Source of the DNA: G965267425 sp965267425 | Lineage (GTDB): Bacteria; Bacteroidota; Bacteroidia; Flavobacteriales_E; Vicingaceae | DNA length: 64,000 nt | Direction: 5' to 3' | NCBI GenBank assembly: GCA_965267425.1 | Contig: OZ253959.1 | Coordinates: 3,097,836 to 3,161,835, forward strand | In this document: piece by piece, positions 1-9,140 of the stretch | Position numbering within the stretch: the first letter of the stretch is position 1 | Layout of the letters: each line of letters starts with the position of its first letter | Made by a program: the position numbers and the translations under genes | Notes under the pieces: generated by a model | The model's input: only the letters and a program-made list of their open reading frames with translations | What the model was told of the DNA's origin: nothing | Database searches by the model: none

Positions 1-1
1 C

Positions 2-988
2 ACAAAAATTAGCTTAGACAATGATGAACCTATCCTTAAGGATAATCCAAATAGGTTCGTATTATTTCCAATTGAACACAATGACATTTGGGATTTTTAT
101 AAAAAGTCAGAAGCAAGTTTTTGGACGGCGGAGGAAATTGATCTTTCACAAGACAATGTCGATTGGGAAAATAAATTAAACGATGACGAAAGGCATTTTA
201 TCAAACACGTGCTTGCCTTTTTTGCAGCAAGTGATGGTATCGTAAATGAAAATTTAGCTGAAAATTTTCTTTCTGAGGTGCAATACACCGAGGCGAAGTT
301 CTTTTACGGCTTTCAGGTAATGATGGAAAATATCCATTCTGAAACGTACTCGCTACTTATTGACACTTATATAAAAGACCCTCAAGAAAAAGATACATTG
401 TTCAATGCTATTGAAACATTGGACTGTGTTAAGAAAAAAGCAAATTGGGCATTAAACTGGATCGATAATGGATCTTTTGCGGAGCGATTAATTGCGTTTG
501 CAGCAGTAGAAGGTATTTTCTTTTCAGGAAGTTTCTGTTCTATTTTCTGGTTAAAGAAAAGAGGATTGATGCCTGGATTAACTTTTTCAAATGAATTGAT
601 CTCAAGAGATGAAGGTATGCACTGCGACTTTGCTTGTTTGTTGTACAATTCACATTTGATCAACCAACTTCCTCAGGAAAAAGTGCGCACGATAATCACT
701 GAAGCAGTTGAAATTGAAAAAGAATTTGTCACTGATGCGCTTCCGGTTAAGCTCATTGGTATGAATGCAGACTTAATGACGCAGTACATTGAGTTTGTGG
801 CTGATCGATTGCTCAGCGAATTGGGTCTTGAAAAACAATATGGTTCTTCCAATCCATTTGATTTTATGGATATGATCTCTCTGCAAGGAAAGACCAACTT
901 TTTTGAGAAGCGCGTTGCTGAATACCAAAAATCTGGCGTTGCAACCGGCAACACTGGAAACAACTTTAGTCTTGACGAAGACTTTTAA
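2..988 (+). CDS. nrdB: Ribonucleotide reductase class Ia small subunit, 5' partial
   Basis: The beta subunit houses the diiron-tyrosyl radical that NrdA uses to reduce ribonucleotides for DNA synthesis. The frame is open from base 2, so the start lies outside the window and 328 residues are visible. The core reads as an R2 protein of the eukaryote-like class: AFFAASDGIVNENL carries the first iron-ligand Asp, FFYGFQ the radical Tyr, MENIHSE the E-x-x-H ligand pair, and AAVEGIFFSGSF plus SRDEGMHCDF the second ligand set. The C terminus NFSLDEDF is the conserved tail that docks on NrdA. nrdA follows 32 bases later on the same strand, so the two are probably cotranscribed. The assignment is secure; only the N terminus is missing. 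Confidence 0.97.
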   Translation, partial: TKISLDNDEPILKDNPNRFVLFPIEHNDIWDFYKKSEASFWTAEEIDLSQDNVDWENKLNDDERHFIKHVLAFFAASDGIVNENLAENFLSEVQYTEAKFFYGFQVMMENIHSETYSLLIDTYIKDPQEKDTLFNAIETLDCVKKKANWALNWIDNGSFAERLIAFAAVEGIFFSGSFCSIFWLKKRGLMPGLTFSNELISRDEGMHCDFACLLYNSHLINQLPQEKVRTIITEAVEIEKEFVTDALPVKLIGMNADLMTQYIEFVADRLLSELGLEKQYGSSNPFDFMDMISLQGKTNFFEKRVAEYQKSGVATGNTGNNFSLDEDF

Positions 989-1020
989 ACTTATCACCTA
1001 ACCTACTAATTGTATACTCG

Positions 1021-3381
1021 ATGCATGTTATAAAAAGAGATGGAAGAAGTGAAGCTGTAAAATTTGACAAGATTACAGCCCGAATCAAAAAACTATGTTA
1101 CGGTTTGAATTCCAGGGTGGATGAAACCAAGGTGGCCATGAAGGTGATTGAAGGGTTATATGATGGTGTTACCACCAGTGACCTGGACAATCTAGCTGCA
1201 GAAATTGCCGCTACCATGACGGTAACTCACCCGGATTATGCATTATTGGCCTCTAGAATTGCGGTTTCAAACCTGCACAAAAACACCAAAAAATCGTTTT
1301 CTCAAACCATGAAGGATCTATACACCTATATTGATCCTAAAACAGAAGAAAACGCTTCTTTGATAGCCGACGATGTGTACAAAGTGATTGATGAAAATCA
1401 AGAACTTTTGGATTCACATATTATCTATGACAGGGATTTCAGCTATGATTTCTTTGGCTTTAAAACCCTGGAAAGATCATACTTGCTAAAACTGGATGGC
1501 AAAGTAGCAGAAAGACCTCAACACATGTTAATGAGGGTTGCTCTAGGCATCCACAAAGATGATGTTGAATCAGCCATTGCTTCGTACGATTTAATGTCCG
1601 AAAAGTGGTTTACGCATGCTACACCTACCCTGTTTAATGCAGGAACTCCTAAACCTCAAATGTCTTCATGCTTTTTGTTAACCATGCAAGAGGACAGCAT
1701 TGCAGGAATTTATGACACCTTAAAGCAATGCGCTAAAATTTCACAATCAGCAGGAGGAATCGGTTTGAGCATTCACAATGTAAGAGCTCAAGGATCGTAT
1801 ATCAAAGGAACCAATGGAACTTCCAATGGAATTGTTCCTATGTTGAAAGTTTTTAATGATACGGCACGTTATGTTGATCAAGGTGGTGGAAAAAGAAAAG
1901 GATCTTTTGCGGCATACATCGAACCATGGCATGCAGATATTTTCGATTTCCTTGATTTAAAGAAAAACCATGGTAAAGAAGAAAACCGTGCAAGAGATTT
2001 ATTCTATGCATTATGGGTATGTGACTTATTTATGGATCGGGTTGAAAAAGATGGTGAATGGACGTTGATGTGCCCTCATGAGTGTCCTGGTCTATACGAT
2101 TCCTATGGTAAAGAATTCGAAGCGCTTTATACCAAATATGAAAAAGAGGGCAAAGGCCGCAGAACCATTCAAGCCAGAGAGCTATGGAATGCCATTATGG
2201 AATCCCAAATTGAAACGGGAACACCATACATGTTGTACAAAGATGCATGTAATGAAAAATCAAACCAGAAAAACCTGGGAACCATTCGCTCTTCCAACTT
2301 ATGTACGGAAATCATTGAGTACACTGCTCCTGATGAAGTTGCCGTTTGTAACCTTGCATCGTTGGCATTGCCCATGTATGTGAAAGACGGAGAGTTTGAT
2401 CATCAGAAGTTGTTTGAGGTGACCTATCATGTGACCAAAAACCTGAATAAGATCATCGATAACAATTACTATCCGGTACCAGAAGCCAAGAATTCCAACA
2501 TGCGTCACCGACCTATTGGATTAGGTGTTCAGGGATTAGCGGATGCATTTATTCAATTGCGCTTGCCATTTGATTCAGAAGAGGCCAAAACATTAAATAG
2601 CGAAATTTTTGAGACGATTTATTATGCGGCCATGACCGCCTCCAAGGATTTGGCAAAAGAGGATGGCGCTTACGAATCGTATGAAGGTTCTCCTGTTTCA
2701 AAAGGAATTTTCCAATTTGACTTATGGGATGTTCAACCATCTTCACGTTGGGAATGGAATGTATTGAAAGAAGAAGTTGCCAAGTATGGTGTGCGAAACT
2801 CTTTGTTGTTAGCACCAATGCCTACCGCTTCCACTTCTCAAATTCTTGGAAACAACGAATGTTTTGAGCCATACACTTCCAATATCTATACCAGAAGGGT
2901 ATTGTCAGGTGAATTCATTGTGGTCAACAAGCATTTATTAAGAGACCTTACGGATTTAGGATTGTGGAATGATGACTTAAAGAACAAGTTAATGGCCAAC
3001 AACGGATCGGTTCAGGACATTGATGAGATTCCTGCCAATTTGAAAGAATTGTACAAGACCGTTTGGGAAATCAAACAAAAAAGCATCATTGACATGGCGG
3101 CAGATAGAGGTGCCTTTATCTGTCAATCTCAATCACTGAACTTGTTTATTGAAAGTCCAAATTTCGCCAAATTGACATCTATGCACTTTTACGCATGGAA
3201 AAAAGGACTCAAGACAGGAATGTATTACTTGAGAACGAAAGCGGCGAGAGACGCCATCAAATTTACCGTACAAAATGCTGCTGCATCGGAGCCTCAATTG
3301 AACATGACGGCTGAACAGCAGGCTGCAGAAATATCGTGCTCACTAGATAATCCAGATGAATGCGAAAGCTGCAGTGGATAA
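1021..3381 (+). CDS. nrdA: Ribonucleoside-diphosphate reductase large subunit
   Basis: Catalytic alpha subunit of class Ia ribonucleotide reductase, 786 residues, within the normal family length. The N terminus (MHVIKRDGRSEAVKFDKI) is an ATP-cone, the allosteric activity site, as in eukaryotic R1. Downstream are the active-site cysteine region MSSCFLL near residue 220, the SSNLCTEI loop with the radical cysteine near 430, and the APMPTASTSQI substrate loop near 600. The C-terminal tail contains ECESC, the shuttle cysteine pair that is re-reduced by thioredoxin or glutaredoxin. It follows nrdB by 32 bases and ends just before a rho-independent-type hairpin. Start chosen at the ATG that gives the complete ATP-cone. 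Confidence 0.97.
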   Translation: MHVIKRDGRSEAVKFDKITARIKKLCYGLNSRVDETKVAMKVIEGLYDGVTTSDLDNLAAEIAATMTVTHPDYALLASRIAVSNLHKNTKKSFSQTMKDLYTYIDPKTEENASLIADDVYKVIDENQELLDSHIIYDRDFSYDFFGFKTLERSYLLKLDGKVAERPQHMLMRVALGIHKDDVESAIASYDLMSEKWFTHATPTLFNAGTPKPQMSSCFLLTMQEDSIAGIYDTLKQCAKISQSAGGIGLSIHNVRAQGSYIKGTNGTSNGIVPMLKVFNDTARYVDQGGGKRKGSFAAYIEPWHADIFDFLDLKKNHGKEENRARDLFYALWVCDLFMDRVEKDGEWTLMCPHECPGLYDSYGKEFEALYTKYEKEGKGRRTIQARELWNAIMESQIETGTPYMLYKDACNEKSNQKNLGTIRSSNLCTEIIEYTAPDEVAVCNLASLALPMYVKDGEFDHQKLFEVTYHVTKNLNKIIDNNYYPVPEAKNSNMRHRPIGLGVQGLADAFIQLRLPFDSEEAKTLNSEIFETIYYAAMTASKDLAKEDGAYESYEGSPVSKGIFQFDLWDVQPSSRWEWNVLKEEVAKYGVRNSLLLAPMPTASTSQILGNNECFEPYTSNIYTRRVLSGEFIVVNKHLLRDLTDLGLWNDDLKNKLMANNGSVQDIDEIPANLKELYKTVWEIKQKSIIDMAADRGAFICQSQSLNLFIESPNFAKLTSMHFYAWKKGLKTGMYYLRTKAARDAIKFTVQNAAASEPQLNMTAEQQAAEISCSLDNPDECESCSG

Positions 3382-3402
3382 TACAGTTTTGTTTTAGTGT
3401 CG

Positions 3403-3441
3403 AAAAGGTCATCGCAGCAATGTGGTGGCCTTTTTATTTTT
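3403..3441 (+). terminator. Rho-independent terminator after nrdA
   Basis: A 9-bp stem (AAAAGGTCA against TGGCCTTTT, one G-U pair) with a loop of about 14 bases is followed by a T-rich run. It lies 21 bases after the nrdA stop. The 3' arm overlaps the stop codon of the convergent hydroxylase gene. In the minus direction no T-run follows the stem, so it looks directional for nrdA. Confidence 0.65.
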
Positions 3442-4309
3442 TCTTTGAGAAGCCATGGGCAATCTGTGACGCAAACGTCTGTGGAAATTCCTCATCTCCC
3501 GGAAATCCAAGTTCAATATCCCTTCCGTCTTTTGGAATATGTGCTGTTCCAAAAATATAATCCCAGACACTTAAAGAAAGTCCAAAATTGATGCCATATG
3601 GATGACTTTCAGGCATGTCATGCGCATGATGCCAAATGTGCATAGCCGGATTATTAAAAATGTACTTTAATGGCCCAATATTGACCGTAAAGTTTGCATG
3701 ATTCCAATGACCTATTCCTAAAGCAATGATGTGAACGATAAAAAAATCATCCAATCCAAAACCTATCATAGCCAACGGTAAATATTCAACCAAACGATAA
3801 ACAATGGTTTCCATCCAATGAAAACGCAAGTGTGCAGCAAATCCCATCTGTTTAACGGAATGGTGCACCTTGTGGAATTCCCATAAAAACGGAACACGAT
3901 GCAACAACCGATGCACCCACCATTGAATAAAATCTCTGGCAATGAACATTACGAACAATTGTAACGCAAACGGCCAGGTTTCAATATGAATCGCCACCAA
4001 ATTCCGAATTCCAAAGATTTGAAGGAAATCTTTAAACAAATTGACAAAGACATCCGAAAGTGCGTTGTAAACAATAAGTGAGAACAAGAAAAAATTGAAA
4101 AACATGTAGAAGGCATCCAACCAAAAATCGCGTCTGAATTTGGGTTGATTTTGCCGCCAGGGTTTCATTAATTCAAGTCCATAGGCGACAATGGACAATC
4201 CCATCAGCCAATAAAAATAATTGTGCCAGGAAGGATGGGTAATTTCAAATAACAAATACCGTGCATATCCGGAATAAGCTGATTCAATGATTTGCAAATA
4301 CTCTTCCAT
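3434..4309 (-). CDS. Sterol desaturase / fatty acid hydroxylase family membrane protein
   Basis: Integral membrane di-iron hydroxylase of the FA_hydroxylase family, about 291 residues. Several hydrophobic helices hold the histidine clusters typical of the family: HRLLHR followed by EFHKVHHS in the middle and MHIWHHAHD near residue 220, with a further H in the HWNHANF stretch. Such enzymes hydroxylate or desaturate lipid chains or sterol-like substrates; the substrate cannot be read from sequence. The longest frame starts at a TTG at 4315; I prefer the ATG at 4309, two codons on. It begins 8 bases after the rhodanese gene and is probably the last gene of the minus-strand sulfur-oxidation operon, although a functional link is not evident. 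Confidence 0.85.
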   Translation of the reverse strand: MEEYLQIIESAYSGYARYLLFEITHPSWHNYFYWLMGLSIVAYGLELMKPWRQNQPKFRRDFWLDAFYMFFNFFLFSLIVYNALSDVFVNLFKDFLQIFGIRNLVAIHIETWPFALQLFVMFIARDFIQWWVHRLLHRVPFLWEFHKVHHSVKQMGFAAHLRFHWMETIVYRLVEYLPLAMIGFGLDDFFIVHIIALGIGHWNHANFTVNIGPLKYIFNNPAMHIWHHAHDMPESHPYGINFGLSLSVWDYIFGTAHIPKDGRDIELGFPGDEEFPQTFASQIAHGFSKKK

Positions 4310-4317
4310 ATTCAATA

Positions 4318-5217
4318 CTATGAAGCGATGTGTTTACTCCACTCAACCCACGAACCATCATAATTGCGTACATTTTTATATCCCAGTAATTGAGTGAGTA
4401 CAAAAGTTACATAGGCTGAACGAACACCCGAATGGCAATACACAATAATCTCATCATCTGTGGACAAGGCCGAAAAAATGTTCTTTAATTCTCTTTCACT
4501 TTCAAAACGATAATCCAATCTTCCATCTTGTCCTTTTTGAAAACAATTCACATAATCAATCCAAATACTGTTCGGAACATTGCCAGCTTGCGAGGCACCT
4601 TTTTTCTGCATCTCACCATTAAATTCTTCCTGGCTTCTAGTATCAATAAGTTTGACTTCATGGAGTTTATCCTGAATCATATCCATGGATGCATACCATT
4701 TCATATTCTTTGGTTTTTCGAAGTGAAAATCTCCTGGTTCAAATTCACTTGTGCGCTCGTCGATTTCAAAGTTACGCATGTTCCAATATTTCAAACCACC
4801 ATTTAAGAGCACCACTCGTTCGTGACCATATTGCTTTAATATCCACCACAATCTTGCAGCATCCGGATTGCCTTTGTCATCGTATAAAATGATGGTTTGA
4901 GAAGTTTTGACACCAAGTTTTTTCATTAACCTCTCCACTTTATCGCGCGAAGCTATCATACCATGAACACCATTGATGGAATCTGAGTAATCAGGACGCC
5001 AGACATTCACCGCCCCTTGAATATGACCTTCGAGGTATCGGTTTTCCGGTCTAACATCAATAATGAAAAAAGGAGGATCTCCTTGCATCAAGTACCTCAA
5101 TTCATCCGCTTCGATCAAAGAAAGATTCGCCGATTCTCTCATCGTCTTTCGCACACAGCCCTGTGAAACCATCAGCAAAATCAACAGCCCTAAATAAATT
5201 CTTTTAGTCCAGCGCAT
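4318..5217 (-). CDS. Two-domain rhodanese (sulfurtransferase) lipoprotein
   Basis: Predicted exported thiosulfate or mercaptopyruvate type sulfurtransferase of 299 residues. The ATG at 5217 overlaps the end of the cytochrome c gene by 14 bases and gives a lipoprotein signal ending in VSQGC (Cys21); a longer frame to 5349 would add residues that shadow the upstream gene. Two rhodanese domains follow. The first (DVRPENRYLEGHIQGAVN) has Asp where the catalytic Cys should be (LYDDKGNPDAAR) and is probably structural. The second (LIDTRSQEEFNG) carries the active loop CHSGVRS with Cys261. Its place after a sulfite-oxidase-like enzyme and a cytochrome suggests transfer of sulfane sulfur in the periplasm, feeding or following sulfite oxidation. 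The exact donor is unknown. Confidence 0.88.
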   Translation of the reverse strand: MRWTKRIYLGLLILLMVSQGCVRKTMRESANLSLIEADELRYLMQGDPPFFIIDVRPENRYLEGHIQGAVNVWRPDYSDSINGVHGMIASRDKVERLMKKLGVKTSQTIILYDDKGNPDAARLWWILKQYGHERVVLLNGGLKYWNMRNFEIDERTSEFEPGDFHFEKPKNMKWYASMDMIQDKLHEVKLIDTRSQEEFNGEMQKKGASQAGNVPNSIWIDYVNCFQKGQDGRLDYRFESERELKNIFSALSTDDEIIVYCHSGVRSAYVTFVLTQLLGYKNVRNYDGSWVEWSKHIAS

Positions 5218-5635
5218 ACCATTCAGGTTTAGGTAATGTCTTCCTTCTTCCGCCACGTTTAGGAGAGCAATTGGCTTCAAGGTAATCCAAAATAGGTTCT
5301 TCCAAATCTCCCAGATCCCACAGATTTTGTTCTTGCTGCATCCAAACAATCAAATCTTTCCACCCTTGGCGGGTCAATTTATTCTGGGCGACCAACTTCA
5401 ACGAATGACAACCCGAACATTGTCCTTGTATCAATTCAAAACCTTCCGATTGGGGTAATCCATGATCAGTCGATACCTCATTTTGAAAATTATCATCTGA
5501 TGTCTTTATCTCCGCCAATTGTATCTCTTCAGGCTTCAGTATAACATACAGCAATACAGCAAATACGGCAATAATGGGCACAACATACCTGAGAAACCGC
5601 ATGGCACTTTGTTCTGTATGTTGCCCTTCATTCAT
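5204..5635 (-). CDS. Membrane-anchored monoheme cytochrome c, partner of sulfite dehydrogenase
   Basis: A 143-residue protein with an N-terminal membrane segment (about residues 13-33, RYVVPIIAVFAVLLYVIL) and one c-type heme site CSGCH (Cys73, Cys76, His77). The following TRQGWKDLIVWMQQ supplies a likely Met ligand (Met99), as in the small cytochromes that accept electrons from periplasmic sulfite dehydrogenases (SorB type). Its ATG overlaps the stop of the molybdoenzyme gene as ATGA, and its own end overlaps the rhodanese start, so the three are translationally coupled. The role as electron acceptor for the adjacent enzyme is inferred from this arrangement. Confidence 0.85.
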   Translation of the reverse strand: MNEGQHTEQSAMRFLRYVVPIIAVFAVLLYVILKPEEIQLAEIKTSDDNFQNEVSTDHGLPQSEGFELIQGQCSGCHSLKLVAQNKLTRQGWKDLIVWMQQEQNLWDLGDLEEPILDYLEANCSPKRGGRRKTLPKPEWYALD

Positions 5636-6879
5636 GATGTTACTTTAATGGCAATTCTGTGCGTAGCATTGTTTAAATATCCTTTCGGATTCCACCCCGG
5701 CACTACCATGGGTTGGGAAGCTCCTTTTGAATCTGTTGCCCGTGCCCAGATTTCATAATAACCTGATTTCTTTAAAGACACTTGACTTTTCCATTGTTGC
5801 CAAGCCAATCGATTTACAGGTTTCTGCAATTCACACGATTGCCATGTGGCTCCAAAATCAACAGAAATTTCCATCTTCGAAACTTCTAATTCTCCTGCCC
5901 AGGCATGTCCTCGAATTTCCAATTGTCGATTCTTTTTGATCATAGCGCTTGTTTTCGGGTAAGTTATGATTGACTTAACAGGCATGGACTCGATGATGCA
6001 CATATCTTCATCCGATACCTTTGTACCGGGCTCAACAGGTGAACAAGGAACACGATACGATTTTCCTCCCATTTTCGGTCCGTCATGGACTTTATTTCTC
6101 ACATCAATTTTGGTCAGCCATTTACCACTTGTGGATGCTGGCCAGCCTCCGAAAACCAATCGCAATGGAAATCCATTCATAGGTGGCAAAGGTTCGTCAT
6201 TCATGGACCAGGCAATCAGTGATTCGTCTTGCATGGCTTTTTGAATAGGTACCCCTCTTGAAATGACCACTTTTTTGGGATCCCCACTCAAATGTTTGTC
6301 TTTTCCATAATAACCTATGTATACCGCATCATTTTTAATGCCACAATCATTCAATACATCCTTTAAACGAACACCTGTCCATTTTGCACACCCAACAGCT
6401 CCTGTAGTCCATTGATTTCCTTTTGCTGGTGGATAAAACTCATGCCGGCCATTTCCTCCACATTCCAGGGTGAGGTGATAAGAATAGGTTTTGAATTTCT
6501 CTCTTAAATCGGCAAGGCTATAAGATTTTTCGTTCAAGACAGATTCTCCACCAATGCTTAGTTTCCATTTCAATTCATCTACATCTTGAGGTGGAATACC
6601 ATTGTTTCTGACGAAAAATAAGTTGGCCGGCGTAACAGATTCATCCAATAAATGTGCTGGTGTTTCCATATTCCAGGGACGATCATTTAAAACACTTAAT
6701 TCGTTCGATTTACCAGAAGGAATCGTGGCGCCATTATCCAACCCTATCAATGTTAAGCCTTCAATTATGTTTTGCGCGTAGACAATATTTCCGAGTGCTA
6801 AACTTGCCACTCCAACACCTGAAGATGTCTTGATAAACTTCCTGCGACTTATTGATTTCTTTTTCTTATTTCTTTCCAA
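5632..6879 (-). CDS. Sulfite-oxidase-family molybdopterin enzyme (SorA/SoxC-like)
   Basis: Periplasmic molybdenum oxidoreductase, about 415 residues. The Moco-binding domain carries LECGGNGR, with the molybdenum-ligating Cys near residue 140, then NQWTTGAVGCAKW and the GFPLRLV and GKWLTKI stretches; the C-terminal half is a dimerisation domain (EISVDFGATWQSCEL). A twin-arginine type signal (SRRKFIKTSSG plus hydrophobic VGVASLALG) fits export of a folded cofactor enzyme. The start is not certain. The frame reaches an ATG at 6960, but that would overlap the divergent RNase R start and put an odd hydrophobic stretch before the RR motif. I use the TTG at 6879. Likely oxidises sulfite (or another S-oxide) and passes electrons to the next gene's cytochrome. 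Confidence 0.88.
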   Translation of the reverse strand: MERNKKKKSISRRKFIKTSSGVGVASLALGNIVYAQNIIEGLTLIGLDNGATIPSGKSNELSVLNDRPWNMETPAHLLDESVTPANLFFVRNNGIPPQDVDELKWKLSIGGESVLNEKSYSLADLREKFKTYSYHLTLECGGNGRHEFYPPAKGNQWTTGAVGCAKWTGVRLKDVLNDCGIKNDAVYIGYYGKDKHLSGDPKKVVISRGVPIQKAMQDESLIAWSMNDEPLPPMNGFPLRLVFGGWPASTSGKWLTKIDVRNKVHDGPKMGGKSYRVPCSPVEPGTKVSDEDMCIIESMPVKSIITYPKTSAMIKKNRQLEIRGHAWAGELEVSKMEISVDFGATWQSCELQKPVNRLAWQQWKSQVSLKKSGYYEIWARATDSKGASQPMVVPGWNPKGYLNNATHRIAIKVTS

Positions 6880-6920
6880 CGCAAAGGGGGAATAAATATC
6901 TTTACCGTAACAAATTACAC

Positions 6921-9059
6921 ATGGGCGGTAAAAAAGGAAAAGTAAAAAAATCCAGTTCAAAAAGCGAACTCTCGCGAAAAATTATCGAACTCTTCCGCCG
7001 TCAGCCACATGTTGCTTTGAACTACAAAAGAATTTCCAAACGTCTGGGCATTCACAAACCAATTATGCGCAAGGCAGTTTTGGATATCCTGGAACAAATG
7101 GTTTTAGATGAGCGACTTATTCGAATTGATCGTGGAAAATACGCATTGAATTATACACAACCTGAAGTAGAAGGAATCATCACTTTTGCCTCCACAGGAA
7201 AGGCATTTGTGTCGTCTGAAGGCCTTGAAGAAGATGTGATGGTATATCCAGAACATACAGGTTATGCAATCAAAGGAGATTTTGTTCGTGTTGGTTTGTT
7301 GCCAGGGAAAAAATCAGCCAAACCTAAAGGTGAGGTATTGGAAATACTGAAGCGAAAAACCAATGAGTTTGTTGGGGTAGTCAAGGTGAAGAAAAATGAA
7401 GTCTTTTTGATGCCCAGTGGAATGAAACCAGGATTTGACATTATGGTTCCCAAGGAACATGTCAATGGCGCAAAAAATGGGGAAAAAGCCATAGTTGAAA
7501 TTAGCAAGTGGCCAGATGAACGACCTGTTGCCGTTGGCAAAATCAAAGAAGTGTTGGGCATGCCAGGTGAAAATGAAACGGAAATGCACGCCATCATGGC
7601 AGAATTTAACCTACCATTTCATTTTGATCCAAAGTTGGAACGAGAGGCAAAAAAACTGGACGAAGGAATTTCAAAGGAAGAGATAAAACGTCGGGAGGAC
7701 TTTCGAAAAGTTACCACATTTACAATTGACCCTGACACTGCCAAGGATTTTGATGATGCGTTGAGTATTCGAGAGGTTTCCGAAGGTATTTGGGAAATTG
7801 GAGTACATATTGCTGATGTCAGTCATTATGTTACTCCTGAAAGTGTTATTGACAAAGAAGCATACGAAAGAGGCACTTCTGTATATCTAGTTGACCGAGT
7901 GGTCCCTATGCTCCCGGAAAAATTGTCCAATGCGTTGTGTTCGTTGAGACCCCATGAAGACAAGTTGTGCTACAGCGCCATCTTTGAAATCAATGAAAAA
8001 GCCATTGTACTGCAATCGCGAATTGTGAAAACAGTGATTCATTCTGATCATCGTTTTACTTATGAAGAAGCTCAAAAAATTATTGAAGGAGAACCGCATC
8101 AATTAGATCGTGAGGTAAAAAAACTCAATGAAATTGCCACAATTCTTAGAGAAAAACGTTTGAAACAAGGGGCAATTGCTTTTGATAAGTTGGAGGTAGG
8201 ATTCCAATTGAACGACAAGGGTGAGCCGATTGGCATTTATACCAAACACCACAATGAAGCACATCATTTAATTGAAGAATTTATGTTGCTTGCCAACAGA
8301 ACAGTGGCTGAAAAAATTGGCAAAAGAGAAAAAGGAAATCCTGTTCTACCGTTTGTGTATCGCATTCATGATAACCCGGACCCAGAAAAACTGAGAATCT
8401 TTAGTGATTTCATTCGGAAATTTGGCTATCGCATACAAACACGCGAGCCCAGAAAGTTGACGGATTCATTCAATAAATTATTCAAAGAAATAGAACATAC
8501 GGCTGAGGAAAATGTCATTGAGCAAATGGCTATCCGAACTATGTCAAAAGCGGTTTACAGTGTTGAAAATATTGGGCACTATGGTTTGGCTTTTCGTCAT
8601 TATACCCACTTTACTTCTCCTATCCGACGTTATCCTGATTTAATTGTTCATCGATTATTGTTTCATTATTTGAATGGCGGAAAACCTCAAGATGAAAATC
8701 TTTTGGCTTCGCAATGCAAGCACACATCACAATGTGAACGACAAGCAACAGATGCGGAAAGAATGTCCATTAAATACAAGCAAGTTCAATTTATGCAAGA
8801 CAAAGTTGGTCAACTCTTTGTGGGTGTAATTTCGGGCATGAATGAGTTTGGTTTATACGTGGAAATCGAAGAAAACAAATGTGAAGGAATGATTCGTCTG
8901 CGGGATTTTACGGATGATTATTATTCGTTCGTCAAAAATAAACAAGAGGTGGTAGGCAGAAAATATGGACAGCGTTTTCAACTTGGAGATCGAATCGAAG
9001 TCCGTGTCAAAAAAGCGGATTTATTAAGGCGACAATTGGACTTTATTCCTGCTGATTGA
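6921..9059 (+). CDS. rnr: Ribonuclease R
   Basis: Processive 3'-to-5' exoribonuclease of the RNB/VacB family, 712 residues. Order of domains: a basic N terminus, a winged-helix segment (residues about 15-80), cold-shock OB domains (about 80-220), the RNB catalytic domain with the metal-binding FTIDPDTAKDFDDAL near residue 270, HYTHFTSPIRRYPDL near 570, and a C-terminal S1 domain (GVISGMNEFGLYVEIEE). It degrades structured mRNA and rRNA and takes part in RNA quality control. Start set at the ATG at 6921, giving MGGKKGKVKK; the open frame reaches back to 6852 but into the divergent gene. It is divergent from the sulfite-oxidase-like gene with about 40 bases between. Confidence 0.96.
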   Translation: MGGKKGKVKKSSSKSELSRKIIELFRRQPHVALNYKRISKRLGIHKPIMRKAVLDILEQMVLDERLIRIDRGKYALNYTQPEVEGIITFASTGKAFVSSEGLEEDVMVYPEHTGYAIKGDFVRVGLLPGKKSAKPKGEVLEILKRKTNEFVGVVKVKKNEVFLMPSGMKPGFDIMVPKEHVNGAKNGEKAIVEISKWPDERPVAVGKIKEVLGMPGENETEMHAIMAEFNLPFHFDPKLEREAKKLDEGISKEEIKRREDFRKVTTFTIDPDTAKDFDDALSIREVSEGIWEIGVHIADVSHYVTPESVIDKEAYERGTSVYLVDRVVPMLPEKLSNALCSLRPHEDKLCYSAIFEINEKAIVLQSRIVKTVIHSDHRFTYEEAQKIIEGEPHQLDREVKKLNEIATILREKRLKQGAIAFDKLEVGFQLNDKGEPIGIYTKHHNEAHHLIEEFMLLANRTVAEKIGKREKGNPVLPFVYRIHDNPDPEKLRIFSDFIRKFGYRIQTREPRKLTDSFNKLFKEIEHTAEENVIEQMAIRTMSKAVYSVENIGHYGLAFRHYTHFTSPIRRYPDLIVHRLLFHYLNGGKPQDENLLASQCKHTSQCERQATDAERMSIKYKQVQFMQDKVGQLFVGVISGMNEFGLYVEIEENKCEGMIRLRDFTDDYYSFVKNKQEVVGRKYGQRFQLGDRIEVRVKKADLLRRQLDFIPAD

Positions 9060-9109
9060 GATCATATATTTCTGTAACAATTGTCACAACTTTCATGAAC
9101 TATTATTAG

Positions 9110-9117
9110 TAGTTTTG
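9110..9117 (+). promoter_or_regulatory. Predicted Bacteroidetes -7 box for the 9.1-11.2 kb gene group
   Basis: TAGTTTTG is an exact match to TAnnTTTG and sits 23 bases before the ATG at 9141, after the end of rnr. No TTTG at the ideal -33 distance was found, so only the -7 element is supported. Confidence 0.4.
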
Positions 9118-9140
9118 ATTTTAGGCGCATTGTAAATTTA

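Noticed and set aside
6880..6960. ATG at 6960 as start of the sulfite-oxidase-like gene
   Set aside because: It would overlap the start of the divergent RNase R gene and place an odd hydrophobic stretch before the RR export motif.
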